From positions 1 to 41,286 of the forward strand of contig CAJVYM010000009.1 of assembly GCA_913009415.1 (NCBI GenBank): DNA of 41,286 nt. Reading direction: 5' to 3'. The DNA comes from an uncultured bacterium. GTDB lineage: Bacteria; Bipolaricaulota; Bipolaricaulia; UBA7950; UBA9294. The notes under the pieces are model-generated. The model searched no databases. It was not told where the DNA came from and saw only the letters and a program-made list of their open reading frames with translations. The position numbers and the translations under genes are program-made. Each line of letters begins with the position of its first letter. The first letter of the stretch is position 1. This document shows, piece by piece, positions 7,196 to 16,091 of the stretch.

Positions 7196-8484
7196 AGCGC
7201 CTGAGAATAGAGCCACACCATCCATTGCAGGGGAGGCTGCAGCCTCCTGGGGACAAGTCGATCTCCCATCGGGCGCTCCTTCTGGCAGCAATCGCCGATG
7301 GTGATAGCGTCATCACTAACTTCCTCCCCTCCCGCGATTGCCTGGCCACGCTCGCCTGCGTACGCGACTTGGGAGTGCACATCACCGTGCACGATCACGC
7401 AACGCTCACCGTACACGGTCGGGGATTACACGGACTGCGCTCATCAACAGGCCCTCTCGATTGCGTGCGGTCAGGAACGACGATGCGCCTCCTCGCTGGT
7501 CTGCTCTCTGGGCAAGCGTTCTCCACCATCCTCACGGGTGAGGAACAGCTGCTGCGCCGACCGATGGAACGGGTCGCGGGGCCACTGCGCCGTTTGGGCG
7601 CTAAGATAGAGACGAGCGATGGTCACGCTCCCCTCTCCATACACGCGGGTGAATTGCAAGGAGGCAATCTGCCCCTGAGCGTACCCAGCGCACAGGTGAA
7701 GAGCGCCCTCCTCCTCGCCGGATTGTACGCTTCATCGCCTGTGAGCGTGCATCAATCGGCACCGACGCGGGACCACACCGAGAGGATGCTTGCCTGGATG
7801 GGGGCGGATATCACCATCGATGTAGATCGCGCCACTGTTAATCCTACAAACTGCCTATCACCGCTCTCCATCGGTATACCAGGAGATATCTCCGCAGCGG
7901 CGTTTCCCATCGTCGGGGCAGCCATCGTTCCGGGATCGGAAGTCATCCTCACCGGGGTGGGAATTAACGCCACCCGTACCGGGATCGTCGATGTGCTTCA
8001 AGAGATGGGTGCACAGATCGATATTTCTCACGAGCATATGGAGGGGAACGAACCAGTGGGACAGATCAGGGTGAGCGCTTCCGCGCTTCGCGGGGTGAGG
8101 ATCGGCGGAGAGACGGTGGTGCGGATGATCGACGAGCTCCCCCTGCTCGCTGTGGCAGCGACGCAGGCTGAAGGGCGGACGGAGGTGTGCGATGCGGCGG
8201 AGCTACGAGTGAAGGAGACGGATCGGATCGCCACGGTGGTGGCGGAGCTGCGCAAGCTTGGGGCCCGAATCGAAGAAAAGCCTGACGGGTTAGTGGTCGA
8301 GGGGCCGACCGCGCTCACCGGGGGGACTGTCGATAGTCACGGAGATCATCGCCTGGCAATGGCACTAGCAATCGCGGGCCTGGTAGCCGAGAAAGAGGTC
8401 GTCGTGCACAACATAAGCTGTATCGGAGATTCATTTCCCGACTTCATCAGCCAGATGAAATCGATCGGAGCATCCTATGATTGA
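7192..8484 (+). CDS. aroA: 3-Phosphoshikimate 1-carboxyvinyltransferase (EPSP synthase)
   Basis: Transfers the enolpyruvyl group of PEP to shikimate-3-phosphate. 430 aa, normal length. Motifs: GDKSISHR (20-27; Lys22, Ser23 and Arg27 bind substrates), SGTTMRLLAG, SAQVKSALLLAGL, RDHTERML, RVKETDR (339-345) and GDHRLAMALAIAG. The GTG start at 7192 overlaps the tyrA TGA (GTGA). The 3' end overlaps aroE by 8 nt. Confidence 0.96.
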   Translation: MKRLRIEPHHPLQGRLQPPGDKSISHRALLLAAIADGDSVITNFLPSRDCLATLACVRDLGVHITVHDHATLTVHGRGLHGLRSSTGPLDCVRSGTTMRLLAGLLSGQAFSTILTGEEQLLRRPMERVAGPLRRLGAKIETSDGHAPLSIHAGELQGGNLPLSVPSAQVKSALLLAGLYASSPVSVHQSAPTRDHTERMLAWMGADITIDVDRATVNPTNCLSPLSIGIPGDISAAAFPIVGAAIVPGSEVILTGVGINATRTGIVDVLQEMGAQIDISHEHMEGNEPVGQIRVSASALRGVRIGGETVVRMIDELPLLAVAATQAEGRTEVCDAAELRVKETDRIATVVAELRKLGARIEEKPDGLVVEGPTALTGGTVDSHGDHRLAMALAIAGLVAEKEVVVHNISCIGDSFPDFISQMKSIGASYD

Positions 8485-9367
8485 CGCGCGCACACAGCTT
8501 GTGGGACTGATCGGCTGGCCGGTGGAACACAGCCTCTCTCCTGTAATGCACAATGCTGCGTTTGCCGAGCTTAAAATGAATTGGTGTTACGTGCCGCTAC
8601 CCGTTCCCCCTCATGAAGTGGCTACCGCCCTGGCCGGCTTGGCCGCGCTGGGTTTTCGCGGAGCGAACGTGACCATCCCCCACAAACGCTCGGTCTTAGG
8701 TGTCCTCTCCTCCGTCTCCCCCCAGGCAAGAGCCCTTGGCGCAGCGAACACTCTCGTGATCGAGAAGCATGATAGAAAGGCTATCAGGGGAGAGAACACC
8801 GATGCCGCGGGATTCTCCGCTGCCATCGCCGCCGCGGGATTCTCCGCTGCCGGCAGCAAAGCGCTGATCGTCGGCGCGGGAGGCGCGGCGCGCGCTGCAA
8901 TCTACGCTCTCATCGAAGGCAAGGCGGAGACAGTGACGGTTCTAAGCCGCCGCGTCGCTAAGGCGCGGGAGGTCGTAGACTGGTTCACCGTGACCAGGCA
9001 GAGTAGCACGCGGCTGCGCGCAGCAGGACTGAATGCAGAAAGCCTCATCGCACACGCCGCAGACGCTGACCTGTTAGTGAACGCAACGCCCGTGGGGATG
9101 TGGCCCGCGGTCGAGGGCTCCATCTGGCCAGAAGGAAACGCGGTCCCTTCCCACCTGACCGTATTCGACCTTGTGTACAACCCCGACCGCACGCGTCTGC
9201 TCCAGCAAGCAGCAAGCTGCGGAGCAAGGGGTATCTCGGGTCTGGAGATGCTGGTCCAACAAGGAGCGCGCTCGTTTTTCATATGGACGAACAGACAGGC
9301 GCCGATTGAGAGCATGCGACGAGCGTGCAAACAACAACTTATGCATGAAGCAGGGAGGATGGGATGA
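8477..9367 (+). CDS. aroE: Shikimate dehydrogenase
   Basis: NADPH-dependent reduction of 3-dehydroshikimate to shikimate. 296 aa. The substrate-binding motif SLSPVMHN begins at Ser19. NVTIPHK (64-70) carries catalytic Lys70, and ENTDAAGF gives Asp109. The nucleotide-binding loop is VGAGGAARAAIYAL. A slightly extended C-terminus (about 20 residues after the usual end) runs into the Trp leader region. The aroE stop codon overlaps the ATG of the Trp leader peptide, so its translation feeds the trp switch. Confidence 0.95.
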   Translation: MIDARTQLVGLIGWPVEHSLSPVMHNAAFAELKMNWCYVPLPVPPHEVATALAGLAALGFRGANVTIPHKRSVLGVLSSVSPQARALGAANTLVIEKHDRKAIRGENTDAAGFSAAIAAAGFSAAGSKALIVGAGGAARAAIYALIEGKAETVTVLSRRVAKAREVVDWFTVTRQSSTRLRAAGLNAESLIAHAADADLLVNATPVGMWPAVEGSIWPEGNAVPSHLTVFDLVYNPDRTRLLQQAASCGARGISGLEMLVQQGARSFFIWTNRQAPIESMRRACKQQLMHEAGRMG

Positions 9368-9441
9368 CCATCGTACTGCTCATCCTCCAACTCAACCACT
9401 TCCTATCCTGGCGTCTGGCGCTGTGGTGGCGTCCCATCTAA
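9364..9441 (+). CDS. trpL: Trp leader peptide (25 aa) upstream of trpE
   Basis: A 25-codon ORF, ATG 9364 to TAA 9439-9441, overlapping the aroE TGA in ATGA and preceded by GGGAGG (9353-9358) at 5-nt spacing. It encodes a short hydrophobic peptide whose second half is Leu-Ser-Trp-Arg-Leu-Ala-Leu-Trp-Trp-Arg-Pro-Ile: Trp at codons 16, 21 and 22. Three Trp codons, including a tandem pair, in 25 codons directly before trpE is the hallmark of a trp leader. Unlike the Escherichia coli leader it is inside an operon and translationally coupled to aroE. Its last codons contain one arm of a helix that would sequester the trpE start. Confidence 0.85.
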   Translation: MTIVLLILQLNHFLSWRLALWWRPI

Positions 9442-9501
9442 CTCATGTTGCAACTGGAGCGATTTTGAATTCGTGGAGAACCAGAAAAAAGGAGTTAGAT
9501 G
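9435..9501 (+). promoter_or_regulatory. trpE start-site sequestering helix (translational attenuator)
   Basis: CATCTAACTC (9435-9444, spanning the leader stop codon) is perfectly complementary to GAGTTAGATG (9492-9501), which includes the 3' half of the trpE Shine-Dalgarno GGAG and the first ATG. The 47-nt loop holds a smaller CTGG...CCAG hairpin (about 9454-9485). No T-tract terminator exists between leader and trpE. Model: a ribosome stalled at Trp21/22 covers up to about 9440, masks the upstream arm and leaves trpE open. With ample Trp the peptide is finished and the helix closes trpE. Confidence 0.65.
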
Positions 9502-11019
9502 ATGTATTATCCTAAGCTTGATGAAGTGAAAAAACTTGCTACAACCGGGAACTTGATCCCCATATACAAAGTGATCTCTGCTGACCTGGAAACGCCTGTT
9601 TCCGTATACCTCAAGCTACGGGGAGCGGGCCCATCTTTCCTGTTAGAAAGCGTAGAGAAAGGACAGCAGGTGGGGCGATACTCTTTTCTCGGGGTAGATC
9701 CAACCGGCGTGTTCACCGCCACGAATGGCGAACTCACCCTGAGTGAAGGCGGGACGACAACCAAGTTTGATCCAGAAAACGCAGATCCATTGATCGCGAT
9801 GAAACAGGTGCTGGGGCGCTACCATCAGGTGCCAAACGCGCACTTGCGAGGTTTTACCGGAGGACTGGTCGGGTATCTTGGTTACGACGCGGTGCGCTTC
9901 TTCGAGCGCGTTCCCCTGTCGGCCGAGGAGGGTCTCGATCTTCCCGACGCCGTCTTCTTGTTGATGAGCCGGCTGGTGATCTTCGACCACGTCAAGCACC
10001 AGCTTATGGTGGTGGCAAACGCACACACAGACGGGGATGTGGAGCGCGCTTACGATGAGGCCACCGCGGCCATCGACGCCGTCATCGAGCGGCTGAAACT
10101 ACCGCTCGCGGAGCAACCCGCGCCATCCTTCGATCGCTTGCCTGCTGAGAACTGGCACGCCAACCTCTCACAAGAGGCGTTCGAGGAGAGGGTGAAAACG
10201 GCAAAGGAGTACATCCGCAGCGGCGACATCTTTCAGGTGGTTCTCTCCCAACGCCTGTCCCGCGACTGCCATCTGGATCCCTTCTCCATCTACCGCCACC
10301 TGCGGATGCTGAATCCATCCCCGTACATGTTCTTCTTCCAACTGCCAAATGACCTTCACATAATCGGTTCTTCGCCAGAGATGCTAGTGCGTCTACAGAA
10401 AGATGACGCGGAGGTACGCCCGATCGCCGGCACCCGCCCCCGAGGAAAGACACCGAAGGAGGACGAGGCCCTTGCCGAGGAGCTAAGCAGTGATCCTAAG
10501 GAGAGGGCAGAACACGTAATGTTGGTCGACCTGGGGCGCAACGACTTGGGCCGCGTTTGCCGCTACGGCACCGTCTCCGTTCCTGAGCTGATGAAGATCG
10601 AACGCTACTCGCACGTGATGCACATCGTCTCCAGCGTCAAAGGGACCCTGCAGCCGGAGAAGGACGCGTTTGACCTCCTGCGGGCAACCTTCCCCGCGGG
10701 GACAGTATCTGGCGCTCCCAAGATCCGCGCCATGGAGATCATCGCCGAATTGGAGAAGGAGAGGCGCGGGCCGTACGCCGGCGCAATCGGGTACTTCAGC
10801 TACTCGGGAGGCATGGATACGTGCATCGCCATCCGCACATTGATCATGAAGAACAAGAGGATCCATGTCCAGGCTGGGGCGGGAATCGTCGCCGACTCCG
10901 ATCCAGCGCGGGAACACCAGGAGACGCTCAACAAAGCACAGGCACTGGCCGAGGCAGTGCGCACCGTGGAGGAAGAGGTCGTAGCGAACGCGTCAATATC
11001 GACAGGAGGCGAAGCATGA
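9499..11019 (+). CDS. trpE: Anthranilate synthase component I
   Basis: Forms anthranilate from chorismate with ammonia delivered by TrpG, the first Trp-specific step. 506 aa. The N-terminal domain contains LLES (48-51), the Trp feedback-binding motif. The chorismate-binding domain covers about 220-490, with IAGTRPRGKTPKEDE, HVMLVDLGRNDLGRV, PAGTVSGAPKIRAMEI, and the C-terminal VQAGAGIVADSDP. ATG codons occur at 9499 and 9502; AAAAAAGGAG precedes them. The start lies in the predicted sequestering helix. It overlaps trpG by 4 nt. Confidence 0.96.
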   Translation: MMYYPKLDEVKKLATTGNLIPIYKVISADLETPVSVYLKLRGAGPSFLLESVEKGQQVGRYSFLGVDPTGVFTATNGELTLSEGGTTTKFDPENADPLIAMKQVLGRYHQVPNAHLRGFTGGLVGYLGYDAVRFFERVPLSAEEGLDLPDAVFLLMSRLVIFDHVKHQLMVVANAHTDGDVERAYDEATAAIDAVIERLKLPLAEQPAPSFDRLPAENWHANLSQEAFEERVKTAKEYIRSGDIFQVVLSQRLSRDCHLDPFSIYRHLRMLNPSPYMFFFQLPNDLHIIGSSPEMLVRLQKDDAEVRPIAGTRPRGKTPKEDEALAEELSSDPKERAEHVMLVDLGRNDLGRVCRYGTVSVPELMKIERYSHVMHIVSSVKGTLQPEKDAFDLLRATFPAGTVSGAPKIRAMEIIAELEKERRGPYAGAIGYFSYSGGMDTCIAIRTLIMKNKRIHVQAGAGIVADSDPAREHQETLNKAQALAEAVRTVEEEVVANASISTGGEA

Positions 11020-11600
11020 TCGCCGTCATCGACAACTACGACTCCTTCACCTACAACCTGGTCCAGTACCTGGGAGAGATGGGAGCACAGCTAGAGGTGT
11101 ATCGAAACGACGAGGTGACGCTGGAGGAACTGGAGAAGCTCCGCCCTTCGGCGATAGTAATCTCGCCCGGGCCGGGTCGCCCGGAAGGAAGCGGGATCTG
11201 TCCCGAGGTAATCCGTCGCTTTTACACCACAACCCCGATCCTCGGCGTCTGCCTCGGCCACCAAGCTATCGCCTACGCATTCGGCGGAACAGTCGGACCG
11301 GCCCCGCGCCTGATGCACGGAAAGACATCCAGCATCTACCACGCTTCACAGGGTATCCTCTCCTCCATTCCCAGTCCGTTCATCGCCACCCGTTACCACT
11401 CGCTCATCGTGGAGGAGCCGCTCCCCGCAGACCTTGTAGTGACAGCGTTCACCACCGCGGGGGAGATCATGGGATTGCAACACCGCACTTATCCCGTGTT
11501 TGGCGTGCAATTTCATCCTGAATCGATCCTCACTGTCGTGGGAAAGCGCTTGCTGGAGAACTTCCTTGTCATCACAAAGGAGGCGAAGAATGGATATTAA
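11016..11600 (+). CDS. trpG: Anthranilate synthase component II, glutamine amidotransferase
   Basis: Class I glutaminase subunit of anthranilate synthase. 194 aa. Catalytic triad Cys79 (in GVCLGHQ), His167 and Glu169 (FHPES); N-terminal IDNYDSFTYNLVQYLGE is diagnostic of TrpG/PabA. Not fused to trpD. In this genome it may also serve PabB, if present elsewhere. The start at 11016 (ATGA overlap with trpE, GACAGGAGG upstream) is chosen over the upstream in-frame extension, which is trpE shadow. It overlaps trpD by 11 nt. Confidence 0.95.
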   Translation: MIAVIDNYDSFTYNLVQYLGEMGAQLEVYRNDEVTLEELEKLRPSAIVISPGPGRPEGSGICPEVIRRFYTTTPILGVCLGHQAIAYAFGGTVGPAPRLMHGKTSSIYHASQGILSSIPSPFIATRYHSLIVEEPLPADLVVTAFTTAGEIMGLQHRTYPVFGVQFHPESILTVVGKRLLENFLVITKEAKNGY

Positions 11601-12627
11601 GTCAGCATTAACAACCCTGACCAAGGGAGAGAACCTCTCGCTTGCTCAGGCCGAAGAGGTGATGGAGGAAATCATGAGCGGTGGGGCAAGCGATGCCCAG
11701 ATCGCTGGCCTGTTGATCGCCCTGCGGATGAAGGGGGAGACAGTGGAGGAAATCGCGGGCTTTGCTCGTTCCATGCGGAAGAACGCTGTCGTGGTCCCTT
11801 CGGGTCATCCGTTGCTGCTCGACGTCTGTGGCACAGGCGGTGACAGCCGGGGGACGTTCAACATCTCCACCGCAGCGGCGCTCGTCATAGCCGCTGCTGG
11901 GGTCCCGGTAGCTAAGCACGGGAACCGCTCCGTGTCCAGCAAGTGTGGCAGCGCGGACGTCCTCGAACGACTTGGGGTCAGGTTCAACCTCACCCCGCAG
12001 GAGATCGGACAGTGCATCCATGAGGTAGGGATAGGCTTCCTCTACGCTCCCCACCTCCATCCCGCCATGCGCTACGCCATCGGGCCACGGCGCGAGATGG
12101 GGGTGCGCACCGTGTTCAACATCCTCGGTCCATTAACCAATCCCGCGGGCGCGAACGTCCAACTCCTGGGCGTCTACCGCCCCGAGCTCACCGCGGTTAT
12201 GGCCAAGGTACTGCACGCCCTCGGATGTCAAGGAGCGTTCGTGGTGCACGGGGGTGACGGGTTGGATGAGCTCTCCACCACCGGGAGGAACCGTATCACC
12301 GAGCTCCGGGGGGAGGAGATCAACACCTACACGCTCGATCCGCGTGACCTCGGCCTTCCTCCAGCGACGCTCTCCGATCTGCAGGGGGGAGACGTAGAGG
12401 AGAACGCAACGATCATCACCCAGATCCTCGATGGAGAACTCGGCCCGAAGCGCGATATTGTCCTGCTAAATGCCGCTTATGGTCTTGTCCTGGGAAAGGT
12501 GGCAGCAAACATCAGCGACGGGTTGCAACAGGCAGCTTGGGCGATCGACTCGGGGGCGGCGCGGGGAACGCTCGCCTCGCTGGTCGCCTTCACGCAGGAA
12601 AGGAGCAAGAGTGATGATCCTCGATGA
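11590..12627 (+). CDS. trpD: Anthranilate phosphoribosyltransferase
   Basis: Transfers phosphoribosyl from PRPP to anthranilate. 345 aa. Diagnostic PRPP loop CGTGGD (about 80-85), KHGNRSVSSKCGSADVLE, GPLTNPAG, and VHGGDGLDELS. The start at 11590 has AAAGGAGGCG directly upstream and overlaps the trpG 3' end; longer in-frame starts are trpG shadow. The gene overlaps trpC by 14 nt. Confidence 0.96.
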   Translation: MDIKSALTTLTKGENLSLAQAEEVMEEIMSGGASDAQIAGLLIALRMKGETVEEIAGFARSMRKNAVVVPSGHPLLLDVCGTGGDSRGTFNISTAAALVIAAAGVPVAKHGNRSVSSKCGSADVLERLGVRFNLTPQEIGQCIHEVGIGFLYAPHLHPAMRYAIGPRREMGVRTVFNILGPLTNPAGANVQLLGVYRPELTAVMAKVLHALGCQGAFVVHGGDGLDELSTTGRNRITELRGEEINTYTLDPRDLGLPPATLSDLQGGDVEENATIITQILDGELGPKRDIVLLNAAYGLVLGKVAANISDGLQQAAWAIDSGAARGTLASLVAFTQERSKSDDPR

Positions 12628-13411
12628 GATAGTTGCCCATAAGGAGGATGAATTGCGCCAACGCCGGGTGGCAGTACCCATCTCCACCCTGGAAGCAAGG
12701 GTCAAGGCCCAATCGGCCCCGATTTCGTTCGTTGCGGCGCTGCGGGAAGGACGCCCGGCGCTGATCGCGGAGATCAAGAGGGCCTCCCCTTCCCGCGGAG
12801 AGATCGTCGAAAGGCTTGACCCGGTGAAGCTGGCCCTCATCTACGCCGAGCACGGGGCTAATGCTATCTCGGTGCTCACAGATGAACACTTCTTCCGAGG
12901 CTCTCTCGCCGATCTGGAAGCGGTGAAGCAGGCGCTGTCGAACGCTCGCTGGGAGATCCCGGTCCTGCGCAAGGACTTCATCCTCTCCCACTACCAGCTC
13001 CTGGAAGCACGCGCTGCCGGAGCGGACGCTGTCCTGCTCATTGCCTCCATCCTCTCGGACACGCTGTTCTCATCCCTGCTAGCGGAGACACAATGGTTGG
13101 GGATGACCGCGCTTGTTGAGGTACATACCGAAGAGGAGTTGGCCCGGGTTCTGGCCCACCATCCGCGGGTGATCGGGATTAACCGTCGCGATCTGCGCGA
13201 CTTTCACATCAACCCGGACATCTTCGCGCATCTGCGCCCACTGATCCCGCCTGACTCGCTCGTAGTGGCAGAAAGCGGGATCCACAGCCGCTTGGATGTT
13301 GTCAAGTTGCACAGGATGGGAGCCGATGCCGTGCTCGTGGGAGAGGCGCTGGTAGGTGCGAATGACGTCGGAGCAAAAGTGGCGGAATTGTGCGAAGGAG
13401 GTGGAAAATGA
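12614..13411 (+). CDS. trpC: Indole-3-glycerol-phosphate synthase
   Basis: Ring closure of carboxyphenylamino-deoxyribulose phosphate to indole-3-glycerol phosphate. 265 aa, TIM barrel. Motifs: LIAEIKRASPSRG, ISVLTDEHFFRGS, VLRKDFILSHYQL, LVEVHTEEEL, IGINRRDL, VAESGIHSR and ADAVLVGEALV. The start is ATG 12614 (GTG 12611 is possible), 9-10 nt after GGAG. Monofunctional, not fused with trpF. Overlaps trpF by 4 nt. Confidence 0.95.
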   Translation: MILDEIVAHKEDELRQRRVAVPISTLEARVKAQSAPISFVAALREGRPALIAEIKRASPSRGEIVERLDPVKLALIYAEHGANAISVLTDEHFFRGSLADLEAVKQALSNARWEIPVLRKDFILSHYQLLEARAAGADAVLLIASILSDTLFSSLLAETQWLGMTALVEVHTEEELARVLAHHPRVIGINRRDLRDFHINPDIFAHLRPLIPPDSLVVAESGIHSRLDVVKLHRMGADAVLVGEALVGANDVGAKVAELCEGGGK

Positions 13412-14058
13412 CCGTGGTCAAGATCTGCGGCATTACCAACAAAGAGGACGCCCTCGCCTCAGCACAGGCAGGAGCCGACCTGTTGGGGTTCGTCTTCTAC
13501 CCCCCGAGCCCAAGAAGCATCGATCCGGCACGCGCAACGAGGATCATCGACACGGTAACACGCGCCGGATACCCGGCACGCTTCGTGGGGGTATTTGTCA
13601 ACGAGCCAGAAGGCCACATCAGGGAGATAGCTGCTCACTGCCACCTTCATCACGTGCAGCTTCACGGGAGCGAACCACCGCAGCTTGTCTCTCACCTGGC
13701 TCAGGACGGCCTCTCCGTGATCAAGGCAGTGCGTATCGGTGGCGATGACTCGCTCCTTGAAATGATGCGTTACTCGCCCTCCCTGTACCTGTTGGACAGT
13801 TCCGTCTCTGGTTTTCTCGGAGGGAGCGGGAGGAGGTTCGACTGGAAGATCGCCCAGCGCGCCAGGGACCTCGGCTCGTTCCTCCTTGCCGGCGGGCTTG
13901 ACCCAGACAATGTCGCCGCAGCTGTCCGCGCAGTGCGGCCGTGGGGAGTGGATGTCTCAACCGGGGTGGAGAGCTCCCCTGGACAGAAGGATCACGATAA
14001 GATTCGTCAGTTCATCGCGCGTGCAAAGGAAGATGATAGGAGACAATATGCCCAATAA
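13408..14058 (+). CDS. trpF: Phosphoribosylanthranilate isomerase
   Basis: Amadori isomerisation of phosphoribosylanthranilate. 216 aa, TIM barrel. KICGI with the catalytic Cys7 lies at the N-terminus; further motifs are [42 protein letters not shown] and [16 protein letters not shown]. Shine-Dalgarno AAGGAGGTGG lies just before ATG 13408. The start overlaps the trpC stop by 4 nt and the end overlaps trpB by 11 nt. Functionally it acts before TrpC, although encoded after it. Confidence 0.95.
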   Translation: MTVVKICGITNKEDALASAQAGADLLGFVFYPPSPRSIDPARATRIIDTVTRAGYPARFVGVFVNEPEGHIREIAAHCHLHHVQLHGSEPPQLVSHLAQDGLSVIKAVRIGGDDSLLEMMRYSPSLYLLDSSVSGFLGGSGRRFDWKIAQRARDLGSFLLAGGLDPDNVAAAVRAVRPWGVDVSTGVESSPGQKDHDKIRQFIARAKEDDRRQYAQ

Positions 14059-15280
14059 GGAAAATATAGAAGACACGATGTATCATGAAACCCTCCCCGA
14101 CCCACGCGGCTACTTCGGGCTTTACGGGGGGAGGTACGTCCCCGAGACGTTGATGTCCACGCTCGACGAGCTGGAGAACGCCTACCAGGAAGCAAAAGCC
14201 GATCCATCGTTCCATCAGGAGCTGGACGGACTCCTGGCAAATTACGTCGGGCGGCCCACTCCGCTTTACTTCGCCCGCAACCTGAGCAAAAGCTGCGGCG
14301 GAGCCAAGATCTACCTGAAGAGGGAGGACCTCGCCCACAGCGGCGCACACAAGATCAACAACACTCTCGGACAGGCGCTTTTGGCGCGACGAATGGGAAA
14401 GCACCGCTTGGTGGCGGAGACCGGGGCCGGGCAGCACGGCGTGGCCACGGCCACCGCCGCGGCGCTACTAGGTATGGAATGTGTCATCTACATGGGAAGC
14501 GCGGACATGGCGCGACAGGCACCGAACGTGGACCGGATGCACCTGTTAGGGGGAACGGTGCGGGAAGTAAATACCGGGAGCCGCACCCTCAAGGACGCGA
14601 TCAACGAGGCGATCCGAGATTGGGTGAGCAACGTGCGTTCCACCTACTACCTGCTCGGCTCGGCGTTGGGCCCCCATCCCTATCCCCTGATCGTGCGCGA
14701 TTTCCAGACCGTCATCGGTCGAGAGGCGCGAGAACAGATCCTCGCCGCTGAGGGACACCTCCCTGATCTCCTTATCGCCTGCGTGGGAGGAGGATCGAAC
14801 TCCATCGGATTGTTCCATCCGTTCCTCGATGACCCGGTAAGGATGATTGGAGTGGAGGCCGGAGGTCGAGGGATCGAGACCGGAAAGCACGCCGCCCGGT
14901 TTGCCGACCCGCGGCGTGGAAGGCTCGGCGTGCTGCACGGCACGCGCACCTACGTGCTGCAGGACGCGGATGGGCAGATCCTCCCCACACACTCCATCTC
15001 CGCTGGCCTCGATTACCCGGCGGTGGGCCCGGAGCACAGTTATCTGCGTGACCAGACCCGGGTGAAGTACACTTACGCCACAGATGCGGAGGCGCTTGAC
15101 GCGTTTCACACCCTCTGCCGCATGGAGGGGATCATTCCCGCGCTAGAATCGGCGCATGCGGTTGCCGAGGCAATCAAACGGGCACCAAAATTGGGCCCGG
15201 ACCAGGTGATCATCGTCAATCTGTCGGGACGCGGGGACAAGGACTTGGACACCGTAATCAAGATAATGGAGGCGGAATGA
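14048..15280 (+). CDS. trpB: Tryptophan synthase beta chain (TrpB1)
   Basis: PLP enzyme joining indole and serine. 410 aa. Pyridoxal Lys102 in [10 protein letters not shown]; ammonium-like loop [10 protein letters not shown]; phosphate-binding GGGSNSIG; C-terminal NLSGRGDKD. It has the [12 protein letters not shown]-terminus of the TrpA-associated TrpB1 type rather than TrpB2. About 10 residues precede the usual core ([10 protein letters not shown]). The start at 14048 follows GATAGGAG. It overlaps trpA by 4 nt, as usual for the trpBA pair. Confidence 0.97.
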   Translation: MPNKENIEDTMYHETLPDPRGYFGLYGGRYVPETLMSTLDELENAYQEAKADPSFHQELDGLLANYVGRPTPLYFARNLSKSCGGAKIYLKREDLAHSGAHKINNTLGQALLARRMGKHRLVAETGAGQHGVATATAAALLGMECVIYMGSADMARQAPNVDRMHLLGGTVREVNTGSRTLKDAINEAIRDWVSNVRSTYYLLGSALGPHPYPLIVRDFQTVIGREAREQILAAEGHLPDLLIACVGGGSNSIGLFHPFLDDPVRMIGVEAGGRGIETGKHAARFADPRRGRLGVLHGTRTYVLQDADGQILPTHSISAGLDYPAVGPEHSYLRDQTRVKYTYATDAEALDAFHTLCRMEGIIPALESAHAVAEAIKRAPKLGPDQVIIVNLSGRGDKDLDTVIKIMEAE

Positions 15281-16080
15281 TGGACGGAATCGAGCACATC
15301 ACCGCTGCGTTTGCGCAGGCAAAACGGGAGAATCGGGCAGCGGTGATCCCTTATCTCCCCCTGGGATATCCGCAACCGGAGCGTTCGCTCGCCCTGGCCG
15401 AAGCGGCGATCGACGGCGGCGCAGATCTGTTGGAACTCGGCATCCCGTTCTCCGACCCGTTGGCGGACGGGCCCCTGATTCAACAGGCAACGCACACCGC
15501 CCTCCAACAGGGGATAACGGTCGCTCGTTGTCTGGAGATGGCAAAGAAGCTGCGAAAAAGGGAGATCTCCCCTCCGTTCGTGTTCATGGGATACTACAAT
15601 CCCATTCTTGCCTACGGGGTGGAGGAGTTCTGCCGCGGATGCACTGACGCGGGCGTAGACGGGCTGATCGTTCCCGATCTCCCACCGGAAGAGGGGAAGG
15701 AACTGGAAGGCGCATGCCAAGAACAGGGGATCGCCCTTATCTACCTTGTCGCCCCCACCAGCCCCCCAGAGCGCGTGCGGCTCATCAGCGAGCGTTCGCA
15801 GGGGTTCATCTATCTCGTATCGGTGACCGGGATCACCGGACCGAGGGATCAGCTCCCCTCCGATCTAGCCGCGTTCGTACATCGAGTGCAGATGATCACC
15901 GACAAGCCACTGGCAGTTGGGTTCGGCATCTCCTCCTATCCTCAAGCAAGCAGAGTGGCGAAGCTTGCCGATGGGGTGATCGTGGGAAGCGAACTGTTGC
16001 GCCGGGCGCAAGGGAACGATGGGGTAGCGCAGGTGCGTGCGTTCGTCGCTGGGTTGCGCCGGGCAGCAATAAAAGGATAA
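15277..16080 (+). CDS. trpA: Tryptophan synthase alpha chain
   Basis: Cleaves indole-3-glycerol phosphate and channels indole to TrpB. 267 aa TIM barrel with catalytic Glu53 ([10 protein letters not shown]) and Asp64 (LADGP). Loop motifs are [23 protein letters not shown] and [10 protein letters not shown]; the phosphate site is VGFGIS and GVIVGSEL. It ends 11 nt before aroC, the first non-overlapping junction in the trp block, but AAAAGGAGG keeps the next gene well translated. Confidence 0.97.
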   Translation: MMDGIEHITAAFAQAKRENRAAVIPYLPLGYPQPERSLALAEAAIDGGADLLELGIPFSDPLADGPLIQQATHTALQQGITVARCLEMAKKLRKREISPPFVFMGYYNPILAYGVEEFCRGCTDAGVDGLIVPDLPPEEGKELEGACQEQGIALIYLVAPTSPPERVRLISERSQGFIYLVSVTGITGPRDQLPSDLAAFVHRVQMITDKPLAVGFGISSYPQASRVAKLADGVIVGSELLRRAQGNDGVAQVRAFVAGLRRAAIKG

Positions 16081-16091
16081 AAAGGAGGACG

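Noticed and set aside
9442-9498. Transcription terminator between the Trp leader and trpE
   Set aside because: There is a weak CTGG/CCAG hairpin but no T-run; the only run is A-rich and belongs to the trpE Shine-Dalgarno region.
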